Of a DNA stretch of 64,000 nt, positions 21,461-34,983 are shown piece by piece. The notes below the pieces were generated by a model. That model was given only the letters and a program-made list of their open reading frames with translations, ran no database searches and was not told the origin of the DNA. The DNA is from Atriophallophorus winterbourni. Taxonomy: Eukaryota; Platyhelminthes; Trematoda; Plagiorchiida; Microphallidae. Numbering within the stretch: the first letter of the stretch is position 1; each line of letters begins with the position of its first letter. The DNA lies in the NCBI GenBank assembly GCA_013407085.1, contig JACCGJ010020011.1, positions 124,001 through 188,000 of the forward strand, written 5' to 3'. The translations under genes were made by a program, and so were the position numbers.

Positions 21461-22049
21461 AATGTTATTCTGATTCAATCTACAGGAAACGAAATACCTG
21501 TTGCAGGTATATTAATATATATGTATATATACAAGAAACAAAAAGATTTCATCGAATAAAAAGAATAACTTGTGAACTCGTTTTACCCATTGGAATAAAT
21601 TCAACAATATAACTGTTTCAGCAATTGCAATGTAATAACATTGAACCTGACAGATCAGTTCCCATAAAATCAAATGTCTCGCGCCTAATATTTCGTGTTA
21701 TCGATGATGAGACATTTGAAACCGATATATAGCCAGATTTTATACGGAAAACTATGAACAAGTTCTTGAAATCTGGCTTGGATATAACTACTATAATTTG
21801 TCTAAAAGCTTTTGCGAATGTACTCCAGTTTCGGATAAGTTTGTTACTACGAACCTGATCAACCCATTTATTCATAAACTTGTGGACTCGTTGATACCAC
21901 CGGACTAAATACTCTAACTGAACTGTGCATTTTGTTTCGTCAAACACAACACGCGCACACGGCTAGTTGTTTGAGCATAAGTGAAATTCACAATTAAGGA
22001 TAATGTCAATTGCTATATGTGAAAAAATAATAAGATTTTATCTGATTCG
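21461..22049. repeat. Diverged relative of the Z/hammerhead-repeat tail
   Basis: Words such as CAGCAATTGCAATGTAATAA, CAAATGTCTCGCGCCTAATA and GACATTTGAAAC parallel 52420-52560 and 9340-9430. The 109-codon minus-strand frame at 21618-21947 has no recognisable domain and I do not call it a gene. Confidence 0.5.
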
Positions 22050-23110
22050 AAAGTGCTATGCGGTATTATGTTATGTTTTAGAAGACTGAGTGGTTTCTGC
22101 CAAATCTCGCGGTGATAGAAAAAAACGGTCATATATATTCTGAAACAAACTCTTTAGCAGCCACAAGCTAGAATCGGATGGCTCCAAAATCTTGATTGTT
22201 TCAACTAAAGTGGAATAAAGTTTCGATTTTTCATGATAGTAAATCTTGCGGCATGGTCATTTACTGATTCAAAATTTGCCCCTTTAATTGTGATTAATTT
22301 TATTTACGCATCTCATAATTTGCATAGTTTAAATTAGTTGCTATCTTGCAAATTATAAATGTATTTCAAAAACATATAATATGGTGATTTTAAGTTGAAT
22401 GGAATATGTTAGGTTGTATGGTAATGAGATTGTAAGCATTAAAATCGACATTATTTGTACCAATTATATTGAAACATAACTTCGCAGAAATAAAGCTTTC
22501 AGAGATTCGTAAATCAAACAAAATTGAAATACTAAGATTTTTCTGTTTAACAATTTACCTGTTGCGGCGATTGCAATATAATAACATTTCAACTTATCTG
22601 CATCTGGGCTGTGTGCACTCAACTGGCGTGGGATTACTATTATAATTTGTATATATCTTGTGAGTAAAAACATCAGTTTCGGATAAGATTGTAAATCATT
22701 GCAAATACTCTTGTGATATTTAACCGCGAAGCTCGACAAGTGACATATATAGATTACTCTGTGGAATATTTTAGGTGCAAGCGATAATCTTCGAGTGATT
22801 TACGGGGAGCTCAATTTATCAACGTACATATAAACGCTGATGTTCAAATAAAAATTTAATCTTGACATTATTAATAATTCTGTTTTCCGTAGGCATACAA
22901 TAATAATATTCGTATAGAAATAAATTAAATATTACGCCTTTATAACATTTAGATTAAAATATTATGCAACTGGATAATCAATAAATCTAGTTACCAAAGT
23001 TTCACTTTAAATAACCTAAAATCATAATTTTTCACTTTGAATTTACGTAAAGCTTTTGCGGTTGGCGGTAAGTTTGAAGACAAAATAACAGCCGTCATCA
23101 GGTGTAGACA
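22050..23110. repeat. Left part of duplicated segment B
   Basis: Matches 30341-31402 and 48064-49080: AAGTGCTATGCGGTATTATG, TAGCAGCCACAAGCTAGAAT, AAGCTCGACAAGTGACATAT. At 23089 it jumps into the middle of a hammerhead core (CCGTCATCAGGTGTAGACAG) exactly as at 31381, whereas the third copy (49080) continues without the jump. The shared junction shows copies B and C descend from one rearranged ancestor. Confidence 0.8.
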
Positions 23111-26100
23111 GAAAAAACAGTTTATTCCAAATTTAGTTAAACATAACTTCGCTAGAAAAAAAGCTTTCAATATTTCTTAGCGGCATTCGCAAAAAATACA
23201 ATGTATTATATGAGGTTAAATATTCAAAATATGCTGTCGCTACGTTTTCGATTAATTACATACTAGCCTTTTTCATTTATGTTCGTAACACGTTGTGGCG
23301 AAATATATGAAAGCGATATACATATACACAAGTAGCGCTTGTATGCAACTGTTTAATAGGGCTCGTACGACCAATCTGTTTAATCACATTTGTCCAAACA
23401 CATGTTTGACACGGATAAACTCATAACCATGAACCAAAATATACATTTGCATGCATTTCCATCACACATTCACATAAACCGGCTTCTTGCTGTTTGTAAA
23501 CTTCAAGTAAGGACAGTATTATTAGTTTCCGCATGCTCTTGAAATTGTGTAGGAATGGTAAACAAGTAGAGCTTGCATGCAACTGCTGGATATGGTTAGT
23601 ACGACCAACCTGCTCAATAATATCTGTTTAAACACACATTTTTATCCGTGAAAATATGAACAAGACCTTTACATTCTGTATTTATGAGAATAAAGACGTT
23701 TCTAAATTTCATAATTAATTATCCGAAGAAATTACATCTCACTCATAAAAGGATAATAATTGCGTGACTTGGATATTTAGATTACAATATTAGTCAACTC
23801 GATAATCGATAAAAACTGGTTACCACAGTTTATGATTCAATAATATGCAACCAGCATTGTTCACTTCGTTTGTGGGTTGGATTTGAAAAAAAGTACTTTC
23901 TTCTGAATACATTTAATTGACGATATCAAATGAATATTTCTTTGTAGAGGCAGAATATATGGATCTTATTGATGATTCAACCGCATTACTTAAGATGATA
24001 TTGTTAAACTCTACATCAAATTGAACGCACATACAAGAATGATATGCGAATAGAAAAAAAAAATATTGCGCCTCTTTGCCATTTAGATTGCAATATTATG
24101 CTACTTGCTTATCGATATAAACAGGTTATCACGTTTAAGCGTTAGATCATTTAAAACGAGAATTGTTTTTTCTTGTTGGTTTGTAGTGGATATTGAGGAT
24201 TGGATTCTGAGACTGCGTGTATTCCAGTTATATCCGCATACCATTTCGACTCCCAGACTACCACATAGGACGAAAACCGTGCGTAGACAAAGAGTGTATT
24301 GTAATTAATGCGAGGTTAACAACAAGAAAATTTTGAATTACAAAATTATTGATTACTATTCATTAAATATTTGAACCGTCATCACAGGTTCATTGTTTAC
24401 GGAAGGAGATATGTTTGATATCAAGGTGTTTGGATGCAGGATAAACGTCCTCGTCATTGTTAATGAATCGTCATTTATGGGTACCATCGGCAAAGAAGCC
24501 ATCTAACTGTAATTTGCTATTGGCAAATCGTTACGTTATATTAGTAACAGTATTGGTACAACACTGATCCTTTGGGAGCAACGCAAATAAATATCAATTC
24601 GTCTTAATAGAAGGCCGTCAGCATAAACTCTGATTTGTCTGTTGCTAAAATAATGTGTATCCATTCATATTGTTTCCGAACAATACCATGTTTTCCATCC
24701 ATGTTTATAATCGACCGAAGGAGGCTAACAACAAACAAACCATGCTTCTGTAGCTTTTTAAGCGTAAACCTTCAGAAATTTCGAAGTGACATGCATAAAT
24801 AAACCCGCATGCATATACAACACTCACAGAATAGCTGATATATGAAGTGATCATCGTTAACACATGTACTGCAATCGAACTGTGTAGAACTGTTCATGAA
24901 ACGAAAAAGCAAAGGCAAATGCCTTGAACAAAACCGATGTGAAATTAAGCTGAATCGTGAGCGCTGTATTTTTCGCAATCCCAAATATGTTTCAGGGCAT
25001 TACAAATAAACGTGCGCTATTTAACCACAACGCTTGACAAGTGACAATGTTCGATAAATCTCTGGAATATTTCAGGTGCAAGCGAACATTCTCCAGAAGG
25101 TTTTCTATTTCAAATTTTATACATAACTTATAAACGTGCAAGTTAGGTTGACACTAATTAAACTTGGTGAAATATATAGTGTAGTTATGAAAACTAGTAA
25201 AGTTTATAAAGAATGCATCTACAAAATATAGCTTTCGAAGTTTTTTCATGAAAATAATTTTGGGATGATTTTCGATGTTTAATTTAGTGACGGTTAATAA
25301 TAAGTAGATCTCAGTTAAATTGAGGATAATACAAGATAATTAATTATATCATATTAAGTGTAGATTATACTATTTTGTAAAAGGTGTACATTGTAAATTC
25401 TTTCAAATGATTGAAATCAGATACACAAGCAAAATCGTCAAATGCATGTTGGCAAATTATGGAACATAATACAAAATTTTGAAATATCTGTTTTTGGTCA
25501 CGTATTGAAAACAAATGATATGATTTATTGTCTCCTCTTCCCAAAATCTCGGTAAAATACAATCATGATGTTGAACTGAATATCTGAAATGGAACGCAAT
25601 CATAAAATCGACTAACAGTCCATCCGTGGTTGTAATTCACGCAAACTTCTAAACCAAAACCTATAAGCAAGCGATGTTCAATTAACTTACACATTTCTCT
25701 AAATATACCTGAAATAAACCGGGATACCTCCTGCTAACTGTACATGTAGCATCTGCAAATTTGAAGCAATTATTGTTGATTTCGCCGGATGCAATATTCG
25801 CAATTCATGATTGAAAACTCAATTAACTTTACAATAAACACTGAATCAAAATTTAGGTATATACCTAATTAGTGGATTGCATCATCAGGATGAATTAATA
25901 TTGTTGTACGAGCTTGTCAATTCAGGAAATCGGAAATTTCATTCAGAATGAGCACGCAGCAATTTAACATACCCACTGAATTACTGATTGCATGTGGTAT
26001 TGCAAGCATGCTAGAATTTCGAATCTGAAAAATACATTATCCATCGTTGAAAAGCGTGCTCAGGTCTAGTTGTCTGAGTTGCTAGACGTATATCTCAGGG

Positions 26101-26820
26101 AGAATCTACTAAACATCCGCCTAACATAATTGGTAGTGTTCGTACACGCCTTCCGATTAAAGACCATTTTCCCAACCAAAAGAAATCGTGATATCTATGA
26201 CATTTCTTACGCTGTGCACTAACGAATTCTGTTTTCGAGCTTGCATAGGTAGCAAAAGCCAGGCCCGCTGCGATCTGTGTGATCTAACTTTTACGAGTTT
26301 TCAAAGAAAGCATGATTTATGATGTCCCTTCGTGCAATGAAATTAAGGTGTTTGGTTGCAGGAAAAATGTCCTCGTCATTGTTGATGAATCGTCATCTAT
26401 CCATTCCATCAGCAAAGAAGCCATCTAATTGTAAATTGCTGTTGACAAATCGGTACAATATATTATTAACAGTATTGGTGCAATTACAGAACATTTATGA
26501 GAAACGCAAAAATTGTCAAATCGCATTATTAATAGAAGGCCATCTGCATGAACTCCGTTGTGTCTGTTACTAAATTAATTTAGTATCCATTCACATTGAT
26601 TTCCAATTACACCATGTTTCTTATTTAAGTTTAAAATCGATTAGAGGAGGCTAACGACAAACAAACCATGTTCCTGCAGCTTGTTCAAGCGTAAACCATC
26701 AGAAATGGCAAGGTAAGATGCATACATGAAGCCGCATGCATCTACAACACTCAGAACTGAGAACTTAGAAATGTTTATGGTAGAAAGAGCTGTAAGCTCA
26801 GCAATAAACATAGGACGACA

Positions 26821-26823
<3 letters not shown>
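23110..26823. repeat. T block, copy B
   Basis: Aligned with copy C at a constant offset of 8121 bases from about 24105 to 26320, with only scattered substitutions. Left of 23398 the offset is about 8292 because copy C has lost roughly 174 bp. Carries a 210-bp insert (24181-24390) present only in B and C. The minus-strand frames at 24772 and 25365 are duplicated at 32893 and 33486 by DNA identity. Confidence 0.85.
24181..24390. mobile_element. Short insert of about 210 bp, flanked by GGTT
   Basis: Present in copies B and C (32301-32510) but absent from A (near 2412), D (near 39502) and E (near 45543), where TGTTGGTTCAGTG or TGTTGGTCCAGTG runs through. GGTT stands at both edges. It could be a small transposable element such as a SINE; the left end has TAGTGGATATTGAGG, only loosely like a pol III A box, and no clear B box was seen. 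Confidence 0.5.

Positions 26824-26868
<45 letters not shown>
26824..26868. repeat. (TA)n microsatellite
   Basis: About 22 TA units at the end of T block B, followed at once by gypsy pol sequence. Confidence 0.95.
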
Positions 26869-27206
26869 CATTACAACTGCCCGTATGTGACAGAGCAACG
26901 CAGCAACCACAAGCTGGAGGGTATAGCCAATTGCGAAGAACGCTCAGGGTACGTAAACCCGTCGACCAATACCAAGCGTGGTGGATTGGCTCGAACAGTA
27001 AAGGGGAGAGTGGTGTTGTGTCTACGCTGCATAGTCCAGTCTGCTGTGTGCGTTGACTTATTGATTTACGATCGATCACTCACGCGCCACGCTTTTGAAC
27101 TTTGTCAATCAATAATATAACACTGGTTTCGTTCACAAGTCCGGTCGTTTGTTCTTGCTGTTCTTTAGAGAATGAGTGCTTTGTGCTTACTTGTGAATAT
27201 AACAGC
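26869..27206 (+). mobile_element. Ty3/gypsy 3' fragment: end of pol plus LTR
   Basis: Same left junction as 5338 (TA array, then ACATTACAACTGCCCG). Reads CDRATQQPQAGGYSQLRRT in an opened frame, a polypurine tract AAAGGGGAGAG at about 27000, and an LTR ending TGAATATAACA at 27206. It differs from 5338-5672 by several substitutions in the LTR, so the duplication is not brand new. Confidence 0.85.
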
Positions 27207-27906
27207 ATGTAATCAACATGCATTTTTGTTTATTTTCATTGCAAAATATATGTATATATGTATGTGTATATAAATAATAAACTATTCTCCTTACATCAGT
27301 ATCATCATTTTGCAACAGAAAATAATTTCTCAGATAAACATGAATTTCACATGCATTTGCGTTAAGAATTAGCTTAGAAATTATAGAAACATTTTCACAA
27401 TTATTGTGCTCATCCTCCTTATTTTTACCGTGGTTTTCCTTAACAAATCGGTGCAGCTGCAAAAACATCGGCAGGTGCGTTATCGATAAAGTTCATAACA
27501 TGATTCTTTAAAATGTATTATGGTGCTCACATCCCCATCCCTTACACACCACCTCCGGTTTCTGGATGTTTGCTGTCATCAGGTGGAGACAGTAAGATCA
27601 TGTTCATTCCAATTTTAGTTAAACGTAACTTCGCTAGAAAATATGTTTCAATGTTTCTTAGCGACATTCGCAAAAAATACAATGTATTATATCAGGTTAA
27701 AAATTTAAAATATCCTCTCGCTCCGTTTCCGATGTATTACATATTAGCCTTTTTTAATTATTTCGTAACACGTTGTGGCGAAATATATGAAAGCGATATA
27801 CATATACACAAGTAGCGCATGTATGCCACTGTTGAATGAGACTGGTACGACCATCCTGTTTAATTACTTTGTCCAAACACATTTTTAACGGGGGTAAACC
27901 CATAAC

Positions 27907-27908
<2 letters not shown>
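27207..27908 (-). repeat. Hammerhead-repeat block, copy 5
   Basis: Resumes at GCATGTAATCAACATGCATT after the LTR, with TCTCAGATAAACATGAATTT, GGTGCTCACATCCCCATCCC, the core at 27541-27594, and the downstream part to CCATAACC, where a long TA array begins. Confidence 0.78.
27541..27594 (-). ncRNA. Hammerhead-like motif, copy 5 (cleavage site altered)
   Basis: CUGAUGA and GAAA intact; stem I CCAC with GUGG; cleavage dinucleotide AG instead of UA, as in the copy at 6211. The outer arms CTGTC and GACAG also pair on this copy. Confidence 0.4.

Positions 27909-27962
<54 letters not shown>
27909..27962. repeat. (TA)n microsatellite
   Basis: About 27 TA units, the longest array in the window together with 38481-38533. 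Confidence 0.95.
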
Positions 27963-27969
<7 letters not shown>

Positions 27970-30341
27970 TCCGAATATCAATAGGGACAGTCACTTACCG
28001 CATGTTTCGTCATAAACTCATTAAGTTTGGAAGCGAAAACCTGAAAAAATTCAGAGCGTGTGATTTATTCATACAAATAGTTCAAAGGGAAACAAATTCT
28101 TACCGAGAAAAAATTACGGCGAATATGCAATCGGGAATGCAGAATGCTTACCCATCTAATCGCTTATTCACATGTGTTCAGCTGAGAATATATATTTTGT
28201 TTTCCAAAATCATAATACCGATGTACAGAGAGTATTTTAAGAATTTTATACACACATACGCAGACGGAAATATATTTTTGAAATAAAATAAAACAAATTT
28301 GCATGTTGATTACATATATATTACACTGTCCCATTTTTAAATTTGAAATGAGAATTAAACAACTTACATCCTTATTTCCATTTTGCTATTTATGATTATT
28401 GCATAATAAAAATGGCAAAAAGGTTTTTTTGTTCCACCTAAATGAGTCTCTTCAAAGAAATTAAAGTTATTCTAATTAATATTACTGAGAATAATCGTTC
28501 CGAAAAAAAATTATAAATATTTTTCACATGGAGTTTCCAGATGCTGATTTCCTAACAGATTATTCCGCAGTGAAATTACATAGTCGAAGTTTACTCGTAG
28601 AGTAATCATATTGGAATCGATTGGATAAAATTAAATCCAACACAAACTAAACAATTATTCTGTATTGGTTAGAGAAGTATTGGGTGAATGTGTGGGACGA
28701 AAGAATCCACTAAATATCTATCCCGAATAAATTATTAATGAACATATAGTTTTCAGAGAATAGTGGATATATCAAATTTTATCCGATTACACATGAAATA
28801 ATATCGAACTGCGTAAACGTGTTGACAGAACGAATAATCTAATGCGATTTCGATGAACAAAAACGATGTGAAATCGAGAACATTTAATCTGAATCTTGAG
28901 CGCTTTATTTTTTGCATTATCAAACATGTTTCACGCGCTGTGCCTCAAAATGGAACACTGCGGAAATATTTGTAACAGCATTGTAAACTAACGTGTGATA
29001 TTTACCGGAACGCTTGACAAGTGACACAAATAGGTAAATATCTGCAATATTTCGGGTGTAAGTGAACAACATCCGACTGCATTGCAGGAAGCTAAATTTA
29101 GCAACATACAAAGATGATTTTTAATAGAAACTTAAATCATGTCATTCGTAATTGCTTGGTTATTGGTATGCGCACAACAAATCGATGCGTATAGAAATAT
29201 ATTGAATATTGCGGTGATATAAAATTAAGATTTGAATAATATGTAATTGCCTAATCGAAAAAACTGTTTACCATTGTTTAACGTTAAATCATATAAAACC
29301 AGCATTTTGCACTTTGTTTTTAGGTTCAGATTCCCTGTATGACCGTAAGTTTGTAGGAAAAGTAACAGTGCATTCTTCTGATTAAATTTCATTGGAGATT
29401 TCAAAAGGATTTTTATTTTAGAGAAGGGATACTTGAAGATTACTGATGATACAATCGCATCACTTAAGCAGTTATTGTTTAATACTAAACTGAAATGAAC
29501 ATTTAAACCTACGTTATCCATTTCAAATTTTAAACATAAATAATAAACATTCAAGAAATTTTAACACTGTTTCAACGTCATGCACTATGAAGAGTTTGAA
29601 TATGAAAACTAGTAAATTTTGTCACGAATTCATCTAGCAAATCCAGCTTCCGATTTTACTCCTGGAAACATTTTTTGAGATTATAGTTGTTGCATAAATT
29701 AGCAACGGGTTATTATAAGTACATTTCAGTAACATTGAGGAAGTTAAGAAACATTGAATTATGTCCTGTTTAGGGTAGATTATACTATTTTGTAAGACGC
29801 GTACATTGGAGGATGACCGAATTTCCGATTTTAAATTATTTTAAATAATTGCAATCAGGTAAACAAGCGAAATCATCAAATGAATGTTGGCAAATTAAGG
29901 AAAAAAATAAATGTTGAACCATCTGCTTTTGATCATATAATGCAAATTGATGCAATGGTTTTATGTCCATTCTTTCCGAAAGCTCGGTATAATACAATCA
30001 TCATATTGATCTCAATATCTGAAGCTGAACATACTCATAAAATTAACTAACCAGATATATATGTTTGAGATTCAAGCATACATCTAACTAAATCAGACAA
30101 CCAAGCAATGTTCAGTTACCTTGAACGTTTCGCTAAATATGACTTAGCTAATCGGAGAATCAATTTGAACACTGAACATTTTACATCTATATCCTTGAAG
30201 CAATTGTTGGGGTTTCATCTCGATGCAAGTTATACATGAAAAGGTTCAGATGAACCTGCATGACTGGTTCACAGCAGTATTTGAATTGTCTCGTCCAGTC
30301 TCGGATAATTTTACATTTATGTTTCATGATTTATGCGGTCG
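27963..30341. repeat. S block, copy 4
   Basis: Same order as 11690-14050. It ends inside the GATTTATGCGGTCGG segment, where a switch to the 22050-type sequence occurs (AAGTGCTATACGGTATTATT). The same switch is found at 48062, so 28900-31200 and 46750-48900 form one duplicated composite. Confidence 0.82.
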
Positions 30342-33300
30342 GAAGTGCTATACGGTATTATTTTATGTTTTAGAAGACCGAGTGGTTTCTGCCAAATCTC
30401 TCGGTGTTAGAAAAAAACGATCATTTATTTTCTGAATCATACTCTTTAGCAGCCACAGGCTAGAATCTAATATCTCCAAAATCTTGATCGTTTCAACTAA
30501 AGTGCAATAAAGTTTCGATTTATCATGATAGTAAATCTTGCGGCATGGTCAAGGACTGATGCAAAATTTGACCCTCTAATTGTGATTAATTTTAGTTACG
30601 CATCTCATAATTTGCATTGTTTAAATTAGTTGCTATCTTGTAAATTATAAATGTATTTCAAAAACATATAATATGGTGATTTTAAGTTGAATGGAATATG
30701 TTAGGTCGTATGATTATGAGATGGTAGGCATTAAAATCAACATTATTTGTACCAATTATATTGAAACATAACTTCGCAGAAATAAAGCTTCCAGAGATTC
30801 GTAAATCAAACAAAATTGAAATACTAAGATTTTTCTGTGTAACAATTTACCTGTTGCGGCGATTGCAATATAATAACATTTCAACTTGTCTGCAACTGGG
30901 CTGTGTGCACTCAACTGGCGTGGGATTACTATTATAATTTGTATATATCTTGTGAGTAAAAACATCAGTTTCGGATAAGATGGTAAATCATTGCAAATTA
31001 TCTTGTGATATTTAACCGCGAAGCTCGACAAGTGACATATATAGATTACTCTGTGGAATATTTTAGGTGCAAGCGATAATCTTCGAGTGATTTACGGGAA
31101 GCTCAATTTATCAACGAACATATAAACGCTGATTTTCAAATAAAAATTTAATCTTGACATTATTAATAATTTTGTTTTTCGTAGGCATACAACAATAATA
31201 TTCGTATAGAAATAAATTAAATATCACGCCTCCATGACATTTAGAATAAAATATTATGCAACTGGATAATCAATAAATCTAGTTACCACAGTTTCACTTT
31301 AAATAACTTAAAATCATAATTTTTCACTTTGATTTTACGTAAAGTTCCTGCGGTTGGCGGTAAGTTTGAAGACAAAATAACAGCCGTCATCAGGTGTAGA
31401 CAGAAAAAACAGTTTATTCCAAATTTAGTTAAACATAACTTCGCTAGAAAAAAAGCTTTCAATATTTCTTAGCGGCATTCGCAAAAAATACAATGTATTA
31501 TATGAGGTTAAAAATTCAAAATATGCTGTCGCTACGTTTTCGATTAATTACATATTAGCCTTTTTCATTTAAATTCGTAACACGTTGTGGCGAAATATAT
31601 GAAAGCGATATACATATACACAATTAGCGCTTGTATGCCACTGTTAAATAAGGCTGGTACGAGCATCCTGTTTATTCACATTTGTCCAACTTGCATGCAA
31701 CTGCTGGATATGGCTAGTACGACCAACCTGCTCAATAATATATGTTTAAACACACATTTTTATCCCTGAAAATATGAACAAGACATTTAAATTCCGTATT
31801 TATGAGAATACTGACGTTTCTATATTTCATAATTAATTATCCGAAGAAATTACATCTCACTCATAAAAGGATAATAATTGCGTGACTTTGATATTTAGAT
31901 TACAATATTAGTCAACTCGATAATCGATAAAAACTGGTTACTACAGTTTATGATTCAATAATATGCAACCAGCATTGTTCACTTTGTTTGTGGGTTGGAT
32001 TTGAAAAAAAGTACTTTCTTCTGAATACATTTAATTGACGATATCAAATGAATATTTCTTTGTAGAGGCAGAATATATGGATCTTATTGATGAATCAACC
32101 GCATTACTTAAGATGGTATTGTTAAATTCTACATCAAATTGAACGCACATACAAGAATGATATGCGTATAGAAAAAAAAAGAATATTGCGCCTCTTTGCC
32201 ATTTAGATTGCAATATTATGCTACTTGCTTATCGATATAAACAGGTTATCACGTTTAAGCGTTAGATCATTTAAAACGAGAATTGTTTTTTCTTGTTGGT
32301 TTGTAGTGGATATTGAGGAATGGATTCTGAGTCTGCGTGTATTCCAGTTATATCCGCATACAATTTTGACTCCCAGACTACCACAGAAGGACGAAAACCG
32401 TGCGTAGACAAAGAGTGTATTGTAATTAATGCGAGGTTAACAACAAGAAAATTTTGAATTACAAAATTATTGATTACTATTGATTAAATATTTGAACCGT
32501 CATCACAGGTTCAGTGTTTACGGAAGGAGATATGTTTGATATCAAGGTGTTTGGATGCAGGATAAACGTCCTCGTCATTGTTAATGAATCGTCATTTATG
32601 GGTACCATCGGCAAAGAAGCCATCTAACTGTAATTTGCTATTGGCAAATCGTTACGTTATATTAGTAACAGTATTGGTACAACACTGATCCTTTGGGAGC
32701 AACGCAAATAAATATCAATTTGTCTTAATAGAAGGCCGTCAGCATAAACTCTGATTTGTCTGTTGCTAAATTAATGTGTATCCATTCATATTGTTTCCGA
32801 ACAATACCATGTTTCCCATCCATGTTCAAAATCGACCGAAGGAGGCTAACGACAAACAAACCATGTTCCTGTAGCTTTTTAAGCGTAAACCTTCAGAAAT
32901 TTCGACGTGACATGCATAAATAAACCCGCATGCATCTACAACACTTACAGGATAGCTGATATATGAAGTGATCATCGTTAACACATGTACTGCAATCGAA
33001 CTGTGTAGAACTGTTCATGAAACGAAAAAGCAAAGGCAAATGCCTTGAACAAAACCGATGTGAAATTAAGCTGAATCGTGAGCGCTGTATTTTTCGCAAT
33101 CCCAAATATGTTTCAGGGCATTACAAATAAACGTGCGCTATTTAACCACAACGCTTGACAAGTGACAATGGTCGATAAATCTCTGGAATATTTCAGGTGC
33201 AAGCGAACATTCTCCGGAAGGTTTTCTATTTCAAATTTTATACATAACTTATAAACGTGCAAGTTAGGTTGACACTAATTAAACTTGGTGAAATATATAG

Positions 33301-34943
33301 TGTAGTTATGAAAACTAGTAAAGTTTATAAAGAATGCATCTACAAAATATAGCTTTCGAAGTTTTTTCATGAAAATAATTTTGGGATGATTTTCGATGTT
33401 TAATTTAGTGACGGTTAATAATAAGTAGATCTCAGTTAAATTGAGGATAATACAAGATAATTAATTATATCATATTAAGTGTAGATTATACTATTTTGTA
33501 AAAGGTGTACATTGTAAATTCTTTCAAATGATTGAAATCAGATACACAAGCAAAATCGTCAAATGCATGTTGGCAAATTATGGAACATAATACAAAATTT
33601 TGAAATATCTGTTTTTGGTCACGTATTGAAAACAAATGATATGATTTAATGTCTCCTCTTCCCAAAATCTCGGTAAAATACAATCATGATGTTGAACTGA
33701 ATATCTAAAGTGGAACGCAATCATAAAATCGACTAGCAGTCAATCCGTGGTTGTAATTCACGCAAACTTCTAAACCAAAATCTATAAGCAAGCGATGTTC
33801 AATTAACTTACACATTGCTCTAAATATACCTGAAATAAACCGGGGTACCTCCTGCTAACTGTACATGTAGCATCTACAAATTTGAAGCAATTATTGTTGA
33901 TTTCGCCGGATGCAATATTCGCAATTCATGATTGAAAACTCAATTAACTTAACAATAAACACTGAATCAAAATTTAGGTATATACCTAATTAGTGGATTG
34001 CATCATCAGGATGAATTAATATTGTTGTACGAGCTTGTCAATTCAGGAAATCGGAAATTCCAGTCAAAATGAGCACACAGCAATTTAACATACCCACTGA
34101 ATTACTGATTGCATGTGGTATTGCAAGCATGCTAGAATTTCGAATCTGGAATAAATTATCCATCGTGAAAAAGTGTGCTCAGGTCTAGTCGTCTGAGTTG
34201 CTAGACGTATATCTCAGGGAGAATCTACTAAACATCCGCCTAACATAATTGGTAGTGTTCGTACAAGCCTTCCCATTAAAGACCATTTTCCCAACCACAA
34301 GAAATCGTGATATCTATGACTTTTCTTCCGCTGTGCGCTAACGAATTCTGTCTTCGAGCTAACATGAGTAGTAAAAGCCAGGCCCGCCTCGATCTGTGTG
34401 ATCTCACTTTTACGAGTTTTCAAACAAAGCATGATTTATGATGTCTCCGTGCAATGAAATTAAGGTGTTTGGTTGCAGGAAAAATGTCCTCGTCATTGTT
34501 GATGAATCGTCATCTATCCATTCCATCAGCAAAGAAGCCATCTAATTGTAAATTGCTGTTGACAAATCGTTACATTATATTATTAACAGTATTGGTGCAA
34601 GTACAGAACATTTATGAGAAACGCGAATATTGTCAAATCGCCTTAATAGAAGGCCATCTGCATGAACTCCGTTCTGTCTGTTACTAAATTAATTTAGTAT
34701 CCATTCACATTGATTCCCAACAACACCATGTTTCTTATCTAAGTTTAAAATCCACTGAAGGAGGTTAACGACAAACAAACCATGTTCCAGCAGCTTGTTC
34801 AAGCGTAAACCATCAGAAATGGCAAGGTAACATGCATACATGAAGCCGCATGCATCTACAACACTCAGAACTGGGAACTAAGAAACGTTTATGGTAGAAA
34901 GAGCTGTAAGCTCAGCAATAAACATAGGGCGACAAGGTATATG

Positions 34944-34946
<3 letters not shown>
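30342..34946. repeat. Duplicated segment C (left part plus T block C)
   Basis: Second copy of 22050-26823. It includes the truncated hammerhead core at 31381, a deletion of about 174 bp between TTTGTCCAA and CTTGCATGCAACTG near 31688, and the 210-bp insert at about 32301-32510. From 34440 to 34946 it is nearly identical to 4790-5296 of copy A. No gene recognised. Confidence 0.85.

Positions 34947-34981
<35 letters not shown>
34946..34981. repeat. (TA)n microsatellite
   Basis: TA array ending T block C, without gypsy insertion; followed by AATAGGGACAGTCACGAATA. Confidence 0.95.

Positions 34982-34983
<2 letters not shown>

Noticed and set aside
21618..21947. 109-codon minus-strand frame as a gene
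   Set aside because: Lies in a diverged repeat segment whose relatives at 9340 and 52420 are not open in this frame.
27909..27962. TA arrays as CRISPR or functional tandem repeats
   Set aside because: Simple dinucleotide microsatellites in eukaryotic DNA; no spacers, no repeat unit longer than two bases.
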